From Thermococcus chitonophagus (lineage in GTDB: Archaea; Methanobacteriota_B; Thermococci; Thermococcales; Thermococcaceae): a stretch of DNA of 64,000 nucleotides. Position 1 is the stretch's first letter. Each line of letters opens with the position of its first letter. A program made the position numbers and the translations under genes. Positions 43,279-52,045 of this stretch are shown here, in pieces. The stretch is from NCBI RefSeq assembly GCF_002214605.1, contig NZ_CP015193.1, positions 910,978-974,977 of the forward strand, in the 5' to 3' direction. Under the pieces are notes generated by a model. That model made no database searches. It was not told the DNA's origin and saw only the letters and a program-made list of their open reading frames with translations.

Positions 43279-43952
43279 TACCCATCGAGATAAAGCCGAA
43301 CATCTTAATGCTGAAGGGAGTTCACCTCGATTCAAACGTCTACTTCCTCAAGAGTCGTGATGAGGTCTTGATAGTCGATACGGGAACTGGAGTTTACTGG
43401 AATAGATACATAAGCGTAGCTGAGAGGGAGGGCTATCTAGACGTTGAGAAGGTGTACATCTTCAACACTCACGAGCACTTTGATCACGTTGGAGGCAATG
43501 AAGCTTTCAGGAGATACTTCAACGAAAAAGGCGTTGAGGTAGTGTTCGTTGCCCATGAGCTTACCGCCAAGACCCTGGAGGGGGGAGACGATTACGTAAT
43601 ACTGTCCTTTTACTACGGGAGGAGGTTTAAGCCTCAGAAGGTTCAAATAAAGCTGAGGGATAACGATTACCTCAGGGTAGGTGAGGTTGAGCTCAGGTTA
43701 ATCCACACCCCGGGCCACACCCAGGGGAGTTCCTGCCTGTACTATGAGGAAGAGGAGATAATGTTCACCGGAGACACAGTTTTCCTGGGGATTTATGGAA
43801 GAACCGATCTTCCCACTGGCGACTTTGAGGAGCTAGTTAAATCCCTAGAGGAGCTGAGAGAGTTCAGGGTCAGGCTAGGCCTCCCGGGGCACGGAGGGAT
43901 AATTAAGGACTGGAGGGCAAACCTTGAGGGGATCCTGGGGGAGCTCCTATGA
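43275..43952 (+). CDS. Metallo-beta-lactamase fold hydrolase
   Basis: The 225-residue protein has the complete MBL metal signature: THEHFDHVGG (about 65-74), HTPGHTQGS (about 143-151), FTGDTVFLG with the bridging Asp, and GLPGHGG near the end. It is a single-domain glyoxalase II-like hydrolase of unknown thioester or phosphodiester substrate. Gene overlaps on both sides (ATGA) place it in the middle of a compact operon. Confidence 0.9.
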   Translation: MIPIEIKPNILMLKGVHLDSNVYFLKSRDEVLIVDTGTGVYWNRYISVAEREGYLDVEKVYIFNTHEHFDHVGGNEAFRRYFNEKGVEVVFVAHELTAKTLEGGDDYVILSFYYGRRFKPQKVQIKLRDNDYLRVGEVELRLIHTPGHTQGSSCLYYEEEEIMFTGDTVFLGIYGRTDLPTGDFEELVKSLEELREFRVRLGLPGHGGIIKDWRANLEGILGELL

Positions 43953-44197
43953 GGAAGGGAACCGTTAAGGAAGTTCTGGCTAAGATAAAGTACGATCCCA
44001 GGGAGAACGAGGAAGATTATTACATCGTAATAGAGCACAGGGGAGCGTACGGTAACGTGAGGAAGATCCCGGTTAAGCTGATCGAGCTTGGCCACGGCTA
44101 CTTCTTCGTTGGAGAGACCCAGATACCCTACCACAGAATACTGAAGGTGGTAAGGAAGGATGGCAGGATCGTATGGGAAACTAGGAAGAATAGGTAG
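43949..44197 (+). CDS. Small conserved protein (DUF504/UPF0248-like)
   Basis: This basic 82-residue protein begins MRKGTVKEVLAKIKYDPREN and includes VKLIELGHGYFFVGETQIPYH in two parts, a pattern I associate with the UPF0248/DUF504 family of small, probably RNA-binding proteins. It overlaps the MBL gene upstream by four bases and the nuclease gene downstream by 38 bases in another frame. The function is unknown. Confidence 0.8.
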   Translation: MRKGTVKEVLAKIKYDPRENEEDYYIVIEHRGAYGNVRKIPVKLIELGHGYFFVGETQIPYHRILKVVRKDGRIVWETRKNR

Positions 44198-44687
44198 CTT
44201 AATTCTGGTATTTTTGATCCTTGGATGCCTGTCCTCTCAGCCCCAGGTTTTACACGGGAAAGTCGTTAGGGTAGTTGATGGAGATACCCTCTACGTGAAG
44301 CTCGACAGCGGAGAAGTTGTGAAGGTCCGGCTCGTTGGAATAGACGCTCCAGAACTTGAAGCAGAGCTCATGAGGCCTGGTGAGTACAGGGGAGTTCACA
44401 ATATCACCTGCCTAGTCAAGTACGCCTATATAGCGAAGGAGTTCCTAACCAACGTTACCCTGGGCAGGGAGGTGACCTTGGAGTTTGACTCGAAGCAGGG
44501 GAGGAAGGATAAATACGGAAGGCTTCTCGCCTATATATATGTGAACGGAACCGATGTGAACGAGCTGATACTCGAGAAAGGGCTGGCTAGGGTATTTTAC
44601 GAGAAGAGGTTTGACAAGATGGGTGAGTACTTAAGAATTGAGGAGGAAGCAAGGAAGAAAAAGCTGGGCCTGTGGGGTTGTAACTAA
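44160..44687 (+). CDS. Secreted thermonuclease-like (SNase) lipoprotein
   Basis: The 175-residue protein has an export signal with a lipobox-like LILVFLILGC, so it is probably lipid-anchored outside the cell. The SNase fold follows: VVRVVDGDTLYVKL, VRLVGIDAPE (catalytic Arg and Glu) and KYGRLLAYIYV (second Arg), then LGLWGC at the end. It should cut DNA and RNA outside the cell with calcium. Its start lies within the preceding gene, which is unusual but the signal peptide supports it. Confidence 0.85.
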   Translation: MAGSYGKLGRIGSLILVFLILGCLSSQPQVLHGKVVRVVDGDTLYVKLDSGEVVKVRLVGIDAPELEAELMRPGEYRGVHNITCLVKYAYIAKEFLTNVTLGREVTLEFDSKQGRKDKYGRLLAYIYVNGTDVNELILEKGLARVFYEKRFDKMGEYLRIEEEARKKKLGLWGCN

Positions 44688-44699
44688 TGTGTAGTACAA

Positions 44700-44935
44700 T
44701 TGACTAGAACGAATGGTTCATCACCACGGGGTCTTCTCCGCGTGAGTTTTTGTGGGCTCACGTGGGGTTCATTCCCCGAGGTTCTGCGGGTGCCCGGACT
44801 TAGACCGCCCCACCCACTGTTCTCTTAAGCCAGTACACTACGGCGGGACGGGTCGCCCGAACACCCGCAGGGTTCAGCCAGCCCTCCACTTGCCTAGCTC
44901 ACCGACTTCACCGGACTGACCTCACAACCAAAAAT
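44700..44935. other. GC-rich, strongly self-complementary segment next to TnpB-like remnant
   Basis: This stretch without a gene is far richer in GC than the surroundings, the usual mark of structured RNA in hyperthermophiles. It contains a hairpin CCGCGTGAG / CTCACGTGG (about 44737-44766, one G-U pair) and a 9-bp perfect stem CTGCGGGTG (44784-44792) / CACCCGCAG (44862-44870) that encloses further pairable GC runs. It precedes the ribbon-helix-helix and TnpB-like genes. It may be an element end with an omega-RNA-like transcript, but these usually lie at the 3' side of tnpB, and strand and boundaries are unknown. Confidence 0.5.
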
Positions 44936-44965
44936 ATTTAAGTAAACAGGTATTTAAGTATTTCG

Positions 44966-45136
44966 GTGAATACAGTGGGTGTTATTACAGTGAAGATTCC
45001 TGATGAGCTGGAGGTCAGGTTCCGGAAGAAAATCTTGGAAGTTTATGGGCCAAGAAAGGGAGCTCTTGGAAAGGCCATAACGGAGGCTATTGAGTTATGG
45101 CTCGAAAAACACGAGAAGTCCGGAGAGGAGAAGTGA
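44966..45136 (+). CDS. Small ribbon-helix-helix (CopG-like) DNA-binding protein
   Basis: The 56-residue product has one N-terminal beta strand (VITVKIPDELEVRF) and two helices with ALGKAITEAIELWLEKHEK, the plan of RHH/CopG dimeric DNA-binding proteins. Three GTG codons (44966, 44975, 44990) could start it. A TATA-like TATTTAAG lies just upstream. It overlaps the start of the TnpB-like pseudogene by 40 bases, so it is probably the regulator that travels with that element. It still looks intact. Confidence 0.7.
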   Translation: MNTVGVITVKIPDELEVRFRKKILEVYGPRKGALGKAITEAIELWLEKHEKSGEEK

Positions 45137-46142
45137 ACTATATTACGGTAAAGACAAGACTAGAACCAGAAACAGGGGAAGATTACTTGAAACTAGCCCT
45201 TCTGACGGAGAAGTTCAAGAGGGCAGTTGAGCTGGCGATAAGACTCCAGCTCAAGGGTGTTAAGAAGAGTGAGGGTGTAAAGGAAGTTTCCCGGTTAGTT
45301 CTTAATAACTGGTGGTATTCTGACGGTGCGTGGGATTACGCGAGAATGCTTCTCAATGGAGCAAGACAGAATGGTGGGGATCCTGGGCGCATTCACTTAA
45401 AGTCAAAATTCATTATTAGTAAACTACAGGAGAATAGGGGCGGGAACAGGAATATTAGAATTGAAGGACTAAACGTTAGAATTCGCTCGAACGGTGAATG
45501 GCTGGAGTTTGGGATGAAGACTGCCGAGAAGTTCCTCCCAGTTATCCTCGATACTCAAAACAGGTTGTCCTGAAGAACGGGAAGATTTACCTGCACGTCC
45601 AAGTGCCCTTTGAAGTTTACCTCAGGTACTACGGGAAAACAGCCGAGGGAAGACTTTATGCCAGTTTCGACCTGAACTCTGATAGGGTGAATATGGTTAT
45701 TCTTGACGAAGCTGGTATTATCAGGGATGTTAGGGTTGAGCACTTCCCGGAGGTCAATTCCCCCGGTTTCCGAAGAGGAAGACGAGGGATTTGAGGTTAA
45801 AAGTACTCACACGGTTGCTGGATTATGCGTACTATCACGGGTAGGGACTGTATTCTTCGAGGGCTTGGGTAAGATAAAAAAAGAAATGGTAAGGTGACTG
45901 GTTCGAGGAAGGGGAATAGGAAGGCCTCAAATTTCGCCAAGAGGGAACTCCTTGAGCATGGGATTATTATGGCATTAAAGAGGGGTTTCAAGGTTTACCT
46001 GGTTAACCCCGCAGGTTCTTCAAAACTAGGGCGAGAATTAGCTCGAGGGTTAGGCTTGGACATTCATACTGCCCCCGCTTTTGTTATCGGATGGTGGGGC
46101 GTAAACTCATTGAAAACCCAAAAAGAAGAACAGCCCAAATAG
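45097..46142 (+). pseudogene. Frameshifted TnpB-related (IS200/IS605 accessory) nuclease gene
   Basis: From ATG 45097 the protein can be followed through at least three or four frame changes. The parts are an N-terminal helical region to 45570, a RuvC-I strand ASFDLNSDRVNMVILDEAG near 45660-45720, a RuvC-II strand VGTVFFEGLG near 45850, and the C-terminal VYLVNPAGSSKLGREL with DIHTAPAFVIG near 46000-46100. Those Asp, Glu and Asp are the nuclease triad of TnpB. No zinc ribbon is visible. The GC-rich spot after the stop (GGCCCGGCCCCCAAGGGGAC, near 46144) may be the right end. The gene is dead as written. Confidence 0.82.
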
Positions 46143-46238
46143 GCCCGGCCCCCAAGGGGACCTGCTGTGGCTCTATCTCTTGATATTTTACAGGTGCTAT
46201 ATAGATTTTGTCTAGAGCAGGGGAGAAGAATTAGGTGT

Positions 46239-46304
46239 CTTTATAAAGATGTTTCCCAGCAGGGAACAATGCTTATAAATATATGTTTCCTAGTAGGAAA
46301 CATG
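46239..46304 (+). promoter_or_regulatory. Tandem duplicated TATA-plus-palindrome promoter/operator units
   Basis: Two units of 33 bases follow each other. Unit 1: TTTATAAA (about 46240-46247), imperfect palindrome TGTTTCCC-AGCA-GGGAACA (46250-46268), then ATGCT. Unit 2: CTTATAAATA (about 46272-46281), perfect palindrome ATGTTTCC-TAGTA-GGAAACAT (46283-46303), then ATGCT. The second palindrome includes the first two bases of the start codon at 46302. Both ATGs are in the same frame. The transcript would be nearly leaderless, and a dimer bound at the palindrome would block it. Confidence 0.7.
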
Positions 46305-47546
46305 CTTAAAGAAATAACTGAGGAATATCTTGGAGCACTCAACAGGATAAGCATAATCGAGAGGGAAGCAAAGCTCCCCTCTGGATCGGACATAAAGGCC
46401 ATTGTAGGTGTTAGAAGGGTTGGTAAGACCGTATTAATGCTCCAAAGAGTCAGAGAGCTTTTAGAGAAAGGAGAAAATGCCGTCTACATATCTTTCGATG
46501 AACCTGAGATTAGAAAACTGAACCACAGAGAACTTGCAGAGGAAGTTAGGAGAGAATTTCCAAGCGGTAACGTTTACCTGTTTTTAGACGAAGTGCAGGA
46601 GTGGGAGGAATGGGATGCGAGGATTAGATGGCTCCATGACGTTGGCGATTTTGATATCTATATCTCGGGATCCTCTTCAACACTGCTTTCCTCCGAGATA
46701 CCTTCAAGGCTCAGAGGAAGGTACATCTCACGCGTAATACTCCCATTTTCCTTTAGGGAAGTCTCTTCCCAAGACACTAAGACGTTTAGGAATAGGGGGA
46801 AGATTAGGAAAGTCCTCGATGATTACCTCAGATGGGGTGGCTTTCCCGAAGTCTGGACGTTCAAGTCTAGGGAAAAGATAATCTCAATAGTGGAGACGGT
46901 TTTCTATAGGGATATAATTAAGAGGTTCAAAATCCGGGACATTAAGGAGTTTGAAGACTTCTTTTATTACGTCCTCTCCCTTTATTCCTCCTATTTCACC
47001 TACAGGTCGCTCCAAAGGGCCCTAGCAAGTTGGATTAAGCTCAGCGTTAAAACCGTCATGAATTACCTGAAGTACATGGAGAGCTCGATGTTGATTTATA
47101 CCATTCCCACATTTTCTCCTTCCCAAAGAGAGATAATCAGGAGACCCAAGAAGCTCTACATAGTCGACCACGGACTTGCGAACCTCTTCTTTAGAGGGAT
47201 GGACATGGGGAGGAGAATTGAGAACGTTGTTTTCTTGGAGTTGCTGAGGAGGAAGCTATACAGGAATCCCCTCCTGAAGATATTCTACTATTCGGGCCCG
47301 GAGGGTGAAGTTGATTTCGTGCTCGTGGAGGGGAATAAAGTAATTGAGCTAATTCAAGTTACGGTGGAGGTGACGCCCGCAAACTACAAGAGGGAGGTTG
47401 AGGGCCTGATAAAGGTTGGAAAGAAACTTAAGTGCAACAATCTAACGCTCGTGACCCTGGAGAGGAGTGATGTTGATGGTGTTAAGGTAATTCCCCTGTG
47501 GGAGTTTTTGCTTAGCTCTCAAGAATCTCTTTTAAGGGAGCTATAA
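46302..47546 (+). CDS. AAA ATPase with DUF4143-type C-terminal domain
   Basis: The 414-residue protein has Walker A VGVRRVGKTVLML (about 34-46), Walker B VYLFLDEVQEWEEWD, sensor IYISGSSSTLLSSEI with RLRGRY, and the later DUF4143-like half with LYIVDHGLANLFF and a C-terminal nuclease-like motif EGEVDFVLVEGNKVIELIQV (Glu-Asp...Glu...Gln, like a PD-(D/E)XK site). The family is abundant in archaea and often linked to mobile or conflict systems; its function is not known. ATG 46302 directly follows the second operator; an in-frame ATG at 46269 ends the first operator unit. Confidence 0.85.
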   Translation: MLKEITEEYLGALNRISIIEREAKLPSGSDIKAIVGVRRVGKTVLMLQRVRELLEKGENAVYISFDEPEIRKLNHRELAEEVRREFPSGNVYLFLDEVQEWEEWDARIRWLHDVGDFDIYISGSSSTLLSSEIPSRLRGRYISRVILPFSFREVSSQDTKTFRNRGKIRKVLDDYLRWGGFPEVWTFKSREKIISIVETVFYRDIIKRFKIRDIKEFEDFFYYVLSLYSSYFTYRSLQRALASWIKLSVKTVMNYLKYMESSMLIYTIPTFSPSQREIIRRPKKLYIVDHGLANLFFRGMDMGRRIENVVFLELLRRKLYRNPLLKIFYYSGPEGEVDFVLVEGNKVIELIQVTVEVTPANYKREVEGLIKVGKKLKCNNLTLVTLERSDVDGVKVIPLWEFLLSSQESLLREL

Positions 47547-47560
47547 ACCTGTCAAGAGGC

Positions 47561-47641
47561 TTACACGCCTTTGATGCTCATCAGCTGAGCCTTCTCATCA
47601 AGAATTAGAAATTCTTCAATGAGCTTTTCCCTTGTTATCAT
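47561..47641 (-). pseudogene. Truncated partner gene after the winged-helix gene
   Basis: The last bases of the winged-helix gene overlap an ATG (ATGA) that opens a 26-codon frame beginning MITREKLIEEFLILDEKAQL and ending at 47561. The overlap and start look genuine, but the frame is too short for a domain. In related two-gene units a nucleotidyltransferase-like or other effector follows such a winged-helix protein, so this is probably the stub of a deleted partner. Confidence 0.4.
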
Positions 47642-48534
47642 CTCCAAAACCCCCAATGATGCATCAAACTTCCTTCCAAACTTTTTCCTTTAAGATGATC
47701 AAGGATACCGTTAACGATCTCGGAAACCCCAAACTTAGCAGCAAGTTTCTTTATCCTTCTTTCATCGAAGTTATTTGTCTTGAGCACTTCTATCACGTAA
47801 AGGAGGCCTCGTCCATCGTGATAAACCTTCACCGTGTGCACGATAACATCTTCAAGAGCGAGATTTTCAGCTGGCCAATAATAGTGATAAATTCCTGGGG
47901 AGATTAGGGAAACTCCATAGTCCGATAAGCGTAATGGCCCCGTAAGCTGGAACCTTCCAATGGCTTTTCCCTTGAACCTTTTTGTTACTAGTATGAATTC
48001 TCCTACACCACTCCACACTAACGAGGCCGATTCATTGAATCTCTTAACCCGAATGGAATTCTGAAGGTAGAAGTATTCGTCGGCGAAGAACTTCAAGTCT
48101 GCAAACTTTTCCGTAATGAAATATCCTCCTCCCTTTTCCCCAACGATAAGCCTGTCCATTAGCTTGTTTAGGGATCTATACAAGGTAGCCCTGCTCACAT
48201 TGGCCTTAAGTTCAATAAGCCAAGCTGGCTGGGGTTTTTCGACTTCAAGTGCAGAAAGGACTTTTAAGCTGTTGCCCGCCAGAATCTCGAGGATATTCAA
48301 CTGGGGATATTTGAGGATAATTGTGTGTAGTAGGGAGGTAGCTTTAGCCTTGGATGGTCTAACTATAAGTTTTCTTCTTCTTTCAAGCTCAACAAGGCCC
48401 TTTTCCTTAAGCGGGTGAAGGATCGTCGAAAGGGTCGATTTGGATAGGTTAAGAATCTGAGCCAGATCCTTAAGCGTGGTCTCCTCCTCTATTATTGTGG
48501 CAAGGACTTTGAGCTCTAACTTCGTGAGAGTCAT
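47638..48534 (-). CDS. Winged-helix DNA-binding protein, possible antitoxin-like regulator
   Basis: The 298-residue protein has two winged-helix regions: residues 1-60 (LKDLAQILNLSKSTLSTILH and GLVELERRRKLIVRP) and about 95-150 (VSRATLYRSLNKLMDRLIVG). The last half is a mixed domain with SLISPGIYHYYWPAENLAL. Two-domain proteins of this plan often pair with a toxin or nucleotidyltransferase, as in AbiE-like units, and a truncated frame follows in overlap. The cognate partner seems lost. Regulatory target is unknown. Confidence 0.7.
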   Translation of the reverse strand: MTLTKLELKVLATIIEEETTLKDLAQILNLSKSTLSTILHPLKEKGLVELERRRKLIVRPSKAKATSLLHTIILKYPQLNILEILAGNSLKVLSALEVEKPQPAWLIELKANVSRATLYRSLNKLMDRLIVGEKGGGYFITEKFADLKFFADEYFYLQNSIRVKRFNESASLVWSGVGEFILVTKRFKGKAIGRFQLTGPLRLSDYGVSLISPGIYHYYWPAENLALEDVIVHTVKVYHDGRGLLYVIEVLKTNNFDERRIKKLAAKFGVSEIVNGILDHLKGKSLEGSLMHHWGFWR

Positions 48535-48717
48535 GTATCAAATTATCAAACTTTATTATAAAAATATTTGGATTTTTGAGCAAACAATTCTTTGGTGTCA
48601 TGTAAAGTTTGTCTGGCATTCGAGCTGTAAGTTTCCTTGCAGTGGCACTAATCATGGCCGGATAGTATAAAACAGCGGGTTTTTATCCTGTTGCAATGGT
48701 ATAAAGCAAATATCATC

Positions 48718-48951
48718 ATGGGACGAAATAGGGGTGAAATCTCGTAGAAAGCACTTAAGAAGTACGTTTTTGCTGAAATCTATGTAAATAACCTCAATTC
48801 CAAGGATCCTGGGAGGGCAAGGTGACAGCGGGTTAAAAGGACCATGAAAAAGATGGGCTTAAGTTGGGGAGTGGTGATATACAATGGCCCTCTGAAAAAG
48901 AAGGAGGATGTATGGTTTGTGTCGAGGGAACTCTTTTTACTGATGCTCTGA
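48718..48951 (+). pseudogene. Remnant of an archaeal ATPase C-terminal domain
   Basis: One frame from ATG 48718 to the TGA at 48949-48951 reads through two in-frame stops and shows a recognisable end of the ATPase/DUF4143 type: MKKMGLSWGVVIYNGPLKKK and then VWFVSRELFLLML. The N-terminal ATPase part is gone. It is an old decay product, and nothing else is visible between 48535 and 48958. Confidence 0.6.
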
Positions 48952-48958
48952 AAAGAAT

Positions 48959-49390
48959 TCATCCCAACATGCTCTCTATCAGCCTGTAGTCCTCCTCGGG
49001 AATTTCCCTCATGGCCTTACCCATCAGGTGCCCGCTCCACTTCTTCTTGTTCTTTATGAACTTCAGCTTGGGAATTAGGGGCTTGAACTTTACCTCTCCA
49101 ATCTTTAGGGGCCTAATCTTCACCCTTATTGGGTAAGTTTCCCCAGGAGCGTGGGCTTTGAAGATCCTCGTTGAATCCGTGTAGGGTTCGCTTACTACTT
49201 CAAATATCCCGACTATCATGGGCTCCAGCACCTCTCCCTTTTTAGTTTCCTGCTTGACGTAGATGACGAGCTTGTCTCCGGGCCTAACCTTCTTCATGGT
49301 GTTTTCGTGTCTCCTGGGGACACCCCATACGTTCTTCTTCTTTATTATCTTCCAGTTATTCCTATTGGTTATGCAGAGCCAGAGTCTCAT
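48959..49390 (-). CDS. EVE-domain protein (UPF0310)
   Basis: The 143-residue protein consists of a single EVE/PUA-like domain: [44 protein letters not shown] in parts, and [21 protein letters not shown]. The EVE fold binds modified bases in DNA or RNA, and its genes often lie near restriction-modification systems, as here next to hsdRMS on the opposite strand. Its own target is not known. Confidence 0.9.
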   Translation of the reverse strand: MRLWLCITNRNNWKIIKKKNVWGVPRRHENTMKKVRPGDKLVIYVKQETKKGEVLEPMIVGIFEVVSEPYTDSTRIFKAHAPGETYPIRVKIRPLKIGEVKFKPLIPKLKFIKNKKKWSGHLMGKAMREIPEEDYRLIESMLG

Positions 49391-49513
49391 CTTTCAACCC
49401 TCCTAATATTCAACATGAGATTATGAAACTTTAAGAGCTTAGGTATTAAAATATAATCTTGAGGGATTAAATTCGATACAATATTTGACACTTATAAATA
49501 GGGGTGTCTTACA

Positions 49514-52042
49514 ATGAGAGAAGACGAAACAAGAAAAACCTTGATCGATAAGATGCTTGAGAACAGTGGATGGATTATCGATGAAAACGTGAAGGAAGAA
49601 TACGTAATTTCTCCTGGGATGATTATAAATGAAAGAGGCAATAGAATTAGAAAAAAGAGAGCTGATTATGTTCTTTTCTATCCTACAATATATGATGGGC
49701 ATCCAATAGCAGTTGTAGAGGCCAAGAGGGTATCTAAAGATGTTTTAGCAGGACTAGAGCAGGCAAAGGCATATATGAAGATGCTCGGGGTTCCATTTGC
49801 ATACGCCACAAATGGGCATGAAATAGTTGAGTATAACATCTTCACTAAAAGGGCAGTCAAAATAAACAAATTTCCAACGCCGTCAGAACTTTGGGAGAGG
49901 AAAGTAAGATGGGAGGAGATAGAAGATCCTAACCCTTTAAAAGTGCCATATAAGATAGTTGAAGGGAAGACATTAAGATATTATCAATATGTAGCAGTTG
50001 AAAACGCTATCAAGGCCATCTTATCTGGCAAGAAGAGAGTCCTTTTAACCATGGCTACTGGAAGCGGTAAAACTTATGTGGCTTTTCAAATTGCTTGGAA
50101 GTTGTATAGAGCAAATAGAGTTAGGAGAATCCTTTATTTAGTGGATAGAATATTCCTCCGAGAACAGGCATATAATGCTTTTGAGCCTTTCGGGAATGCG
50201 AGAATAGAGCTAACAAGTGATAATATAACCATGGCCAAAGACATATATTTTGCAACTTATCAAACGTTATACTCAAAGAAAGATAGCAAGAGAGTGTATG
50301 AACATTTTGATAGAGATTTCTTCGATATGGTAATAATTGATGAGTGCCACCGTTCTGGTTGGAAGAGATGGCACGATATCCTTAGGTACTTTAAAAACGC
50401 GATACACCTAGGATTAACAGCTACCCCCAAGAGAACGGATAACATTGATACGTACGCATATTTTGGGAAACCGGTATATGAATACCCCATGGCCCGTGGA
50501 ATTGAAGATGGGTTCTTAGCTCCACCATATGAAATAATTAGGGTATGGACAAACATTGATAAGGAAGGAAAGCTTGTAATAAGGGAGCTTAAAAGTAAAG
50601 GAATAAAGATCGAAGTTCCTGAAGGAGCAGAGTTAAAGGAATACTATACAATGGAAGAATTTGAGAAGGAGATATTATTACCGGATAGAACAAGAAAGAT
50701 AGTTGAATGGATAGCCAAGTTTTTGGAGGAGACAGATCCGCTAGCTAAAACAGTGATTTTCTGTCCAACTCAGAGACACGCAAGGGAAGTTGCAACGTTG
50801 TTAAATAACTATTTTAATCCAAAATTTGAAGTCGATAACTATGCATATCCGATAATTGCTGAGGACAGAGAGGCACATGATATTCTAAGGAGAAAATTCG
50901 CTAATTCAGACGAAAAGTTTCCAGTCGTAGCTACTACTGTCGACGTTTTAAGTACTGGTGTTGATGTCCCTCCAATTAAAAATGTAATCTTCTTAAAGCC
51001 CATAAATTCAAAAGTTGAGTTCCATCAGATTATTGGTAGAGCGACCCGTATAGACGAACGCTCTGGAAAATACGTCTTTAGGATAATAGACTTTACAGGA
51101 GCAGCAAGATTATTTGATGAGTGGGATGTTCCCTCCCTAGAACCCCCAAAGGAAGGTAAAAGGGACTGGTTCTTAAAGATACAAATCCTTGACGGTGATA
51201 CACTTGAGCCGATTAAGAATGCAGATGTCGTCGTTTTTGTTAGCCCCAGTAACCCACTCCATGTAAAGTCCGATGATGAAGGATTTATCTTTGTAGAAGG
51301 AGTTCCGAGGGAAGCTGTTAAAGTAGACATAAGGGCGAGTGGGTATAAAGGCAAGGAAACAATTGTGCCAACGTTCCCAACTTCAAATCCCAGGGAATAC
51401 GTTACAGTAACCCTAAGGCCTACCCAGAGGAAAACGACGCTCCCAGTTAAAGTTGAGGGGTTAGATGTCTATATTGACGAAGAAAACAGGGTGAAGATAG
51501 ACGTTAGAGGTAACAAGCTCCTTGATGCTGAGTACATAAAATATTCCAAAGACGAGATAAAGAAGAGGGTCACGAGATTAGAGGACTTAAAAGAGATATG
51601 GAAAAACAAAAATAAACGTGAGGCCTTTAAAAATGAGCTCAAGAGACTAGGAATTGATCTAAAACTTCTAGCGAAGGTCAAGAAGATGGCAGACGTTGAT
51701 GAGTTCGATTTGCTGGCAAACATCTTGTTCGATGCTCCCGTTATCTCCAGGGATGAGAGAGCAAGAATGTGCCTGAGAGTTAAAAGAGAGTTCATTAACA
51801 AGCATGGAGAAAAAATTAGGGAGTTAATATTTGACTTAATCGATAGATATAGGATGTTTGGGATTGACGAGCTTAGGCCAGAAGTTTTAGAGCATCCTTA
51901 CTTCAGGAGAGAATATGGAGGTCTTATGGAGGTAATAAAAATCCTGGGGGATGGTGATCCAAATAAGGGGATGAGAAAGTTGATCATGATCCTCGAAGAA
52001 CTAATTAGAGGGATTTATGCCGATCTATATGAGGAGGTGTGA
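49514..52042 (+). CDS. hsdR: Type I restriction enzyme, R (motor/nuclease) subunit
   Basis: An 842-residue protein. The N-terminal nuclease domain has RADYVLFYPTIYDGHPIAVVEAKR, a PD-(D/E)XK core with Asp and EAK. The SF2 translocase follows: MATGSGKT (180-187), DECHRSG (276-282), LGLTATPKRTD, and the late helicase motifs with IIGRATRIDERSGK. Residues about 551-636 (ILDGDTLEPIKNADVVVFVS, SDDEGFIFVEGV) look like a carboxypeptidase-regulatory beta-sandwich, unusual in this family. The C-terminus is the EcoEI-like helical domain. It cuts unmodified DNA when bound to HsdM and HsdS. Ribosome site GGGGTG. Confidence 0.93.
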   Translation: MREDETRKTLIDKMLENSGWIIDENVKEEYVISPGMIINERGNRIRKKRADYVLFYPTIYDGHPIAVVEAKRVSKDVLAGLEQAKAYMKMLGVPFAYATNGHEIVEYNIFTKRAVKINKFPTPSELWERKVRWEEIEDPNPLKVPYKIVEGKTLRYYQYVAVENAIKAILSGKKRVLLTMATGSGKTYVAFQIAWKLYRANRVRRILYLVDRIFLREQAYNAFEPFGNARIELTSDNITMAKDIYFATYQTLYSKKDSKRVYEHFDRDFFDMVIIDECHRSGWKRWHDILRYFKNAIHLGLTATPKRTDNIDTYAYFGKPVYEYPMARGIEDGFLAPPYEIIRVWTNIDKEGKLVIRELKSKGIKIEVPEGAELKEYYTMEEFEKEILLPDRTRKIVEWIAKFLEETDPLAKTVIFCPTQRHAREVATLLNNYFNPKFEVDNYAYPIIAEDREAHDILRRKFANSDEKFPVVATTVDVLSTGVDVPPIKNVIFLKPINSKVEFHQIIGRATRIDERSGKYVFRIIDFTGAARLFDEWDVPSLEPPKEGKRDWFLKIQILDGDTLEPIKNADVVVFVSPSNPLHVKSDDEGFIFVEGVPREAVKVDIRASGYKGKETIVPTFPTSNPREYVTVTLRPTQRKTTLPVKVEGLDVYIDEENRVKIDVRGNKLLDAEYIKYSKDEIKKRVTRLEDLKEIWKNKNKREAFKNELKRLGIDLKLLAKVKKMADVDEFDLLANILFDAPVISRDERARMCLRVKREFINKHGEKIRELIFDLIDRYRMFGIDELRPEVLEHPYFRREYGGLMEVIKILGDGDPNKGMRKLIMILEELIRGIYADLYEEV

Positions 52043-52045
52043 CAC

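Noticed and set aside
44160-44197. Whether the nuclease start should be moved downstream because it overlaps the small upstream gene
   Set aside because: Moving it would delete the signal peptide and lipobox, which are well formed, so I kept the overlapping ATG.
42900-44935. Possible tRNA genes in the GC-rich intergenic patches
   Set aside because: I looked for T-loop GTTCGA/ATTC patterns with an acceptor stem and found none that fit; the GC-rich parts fold as other stems.
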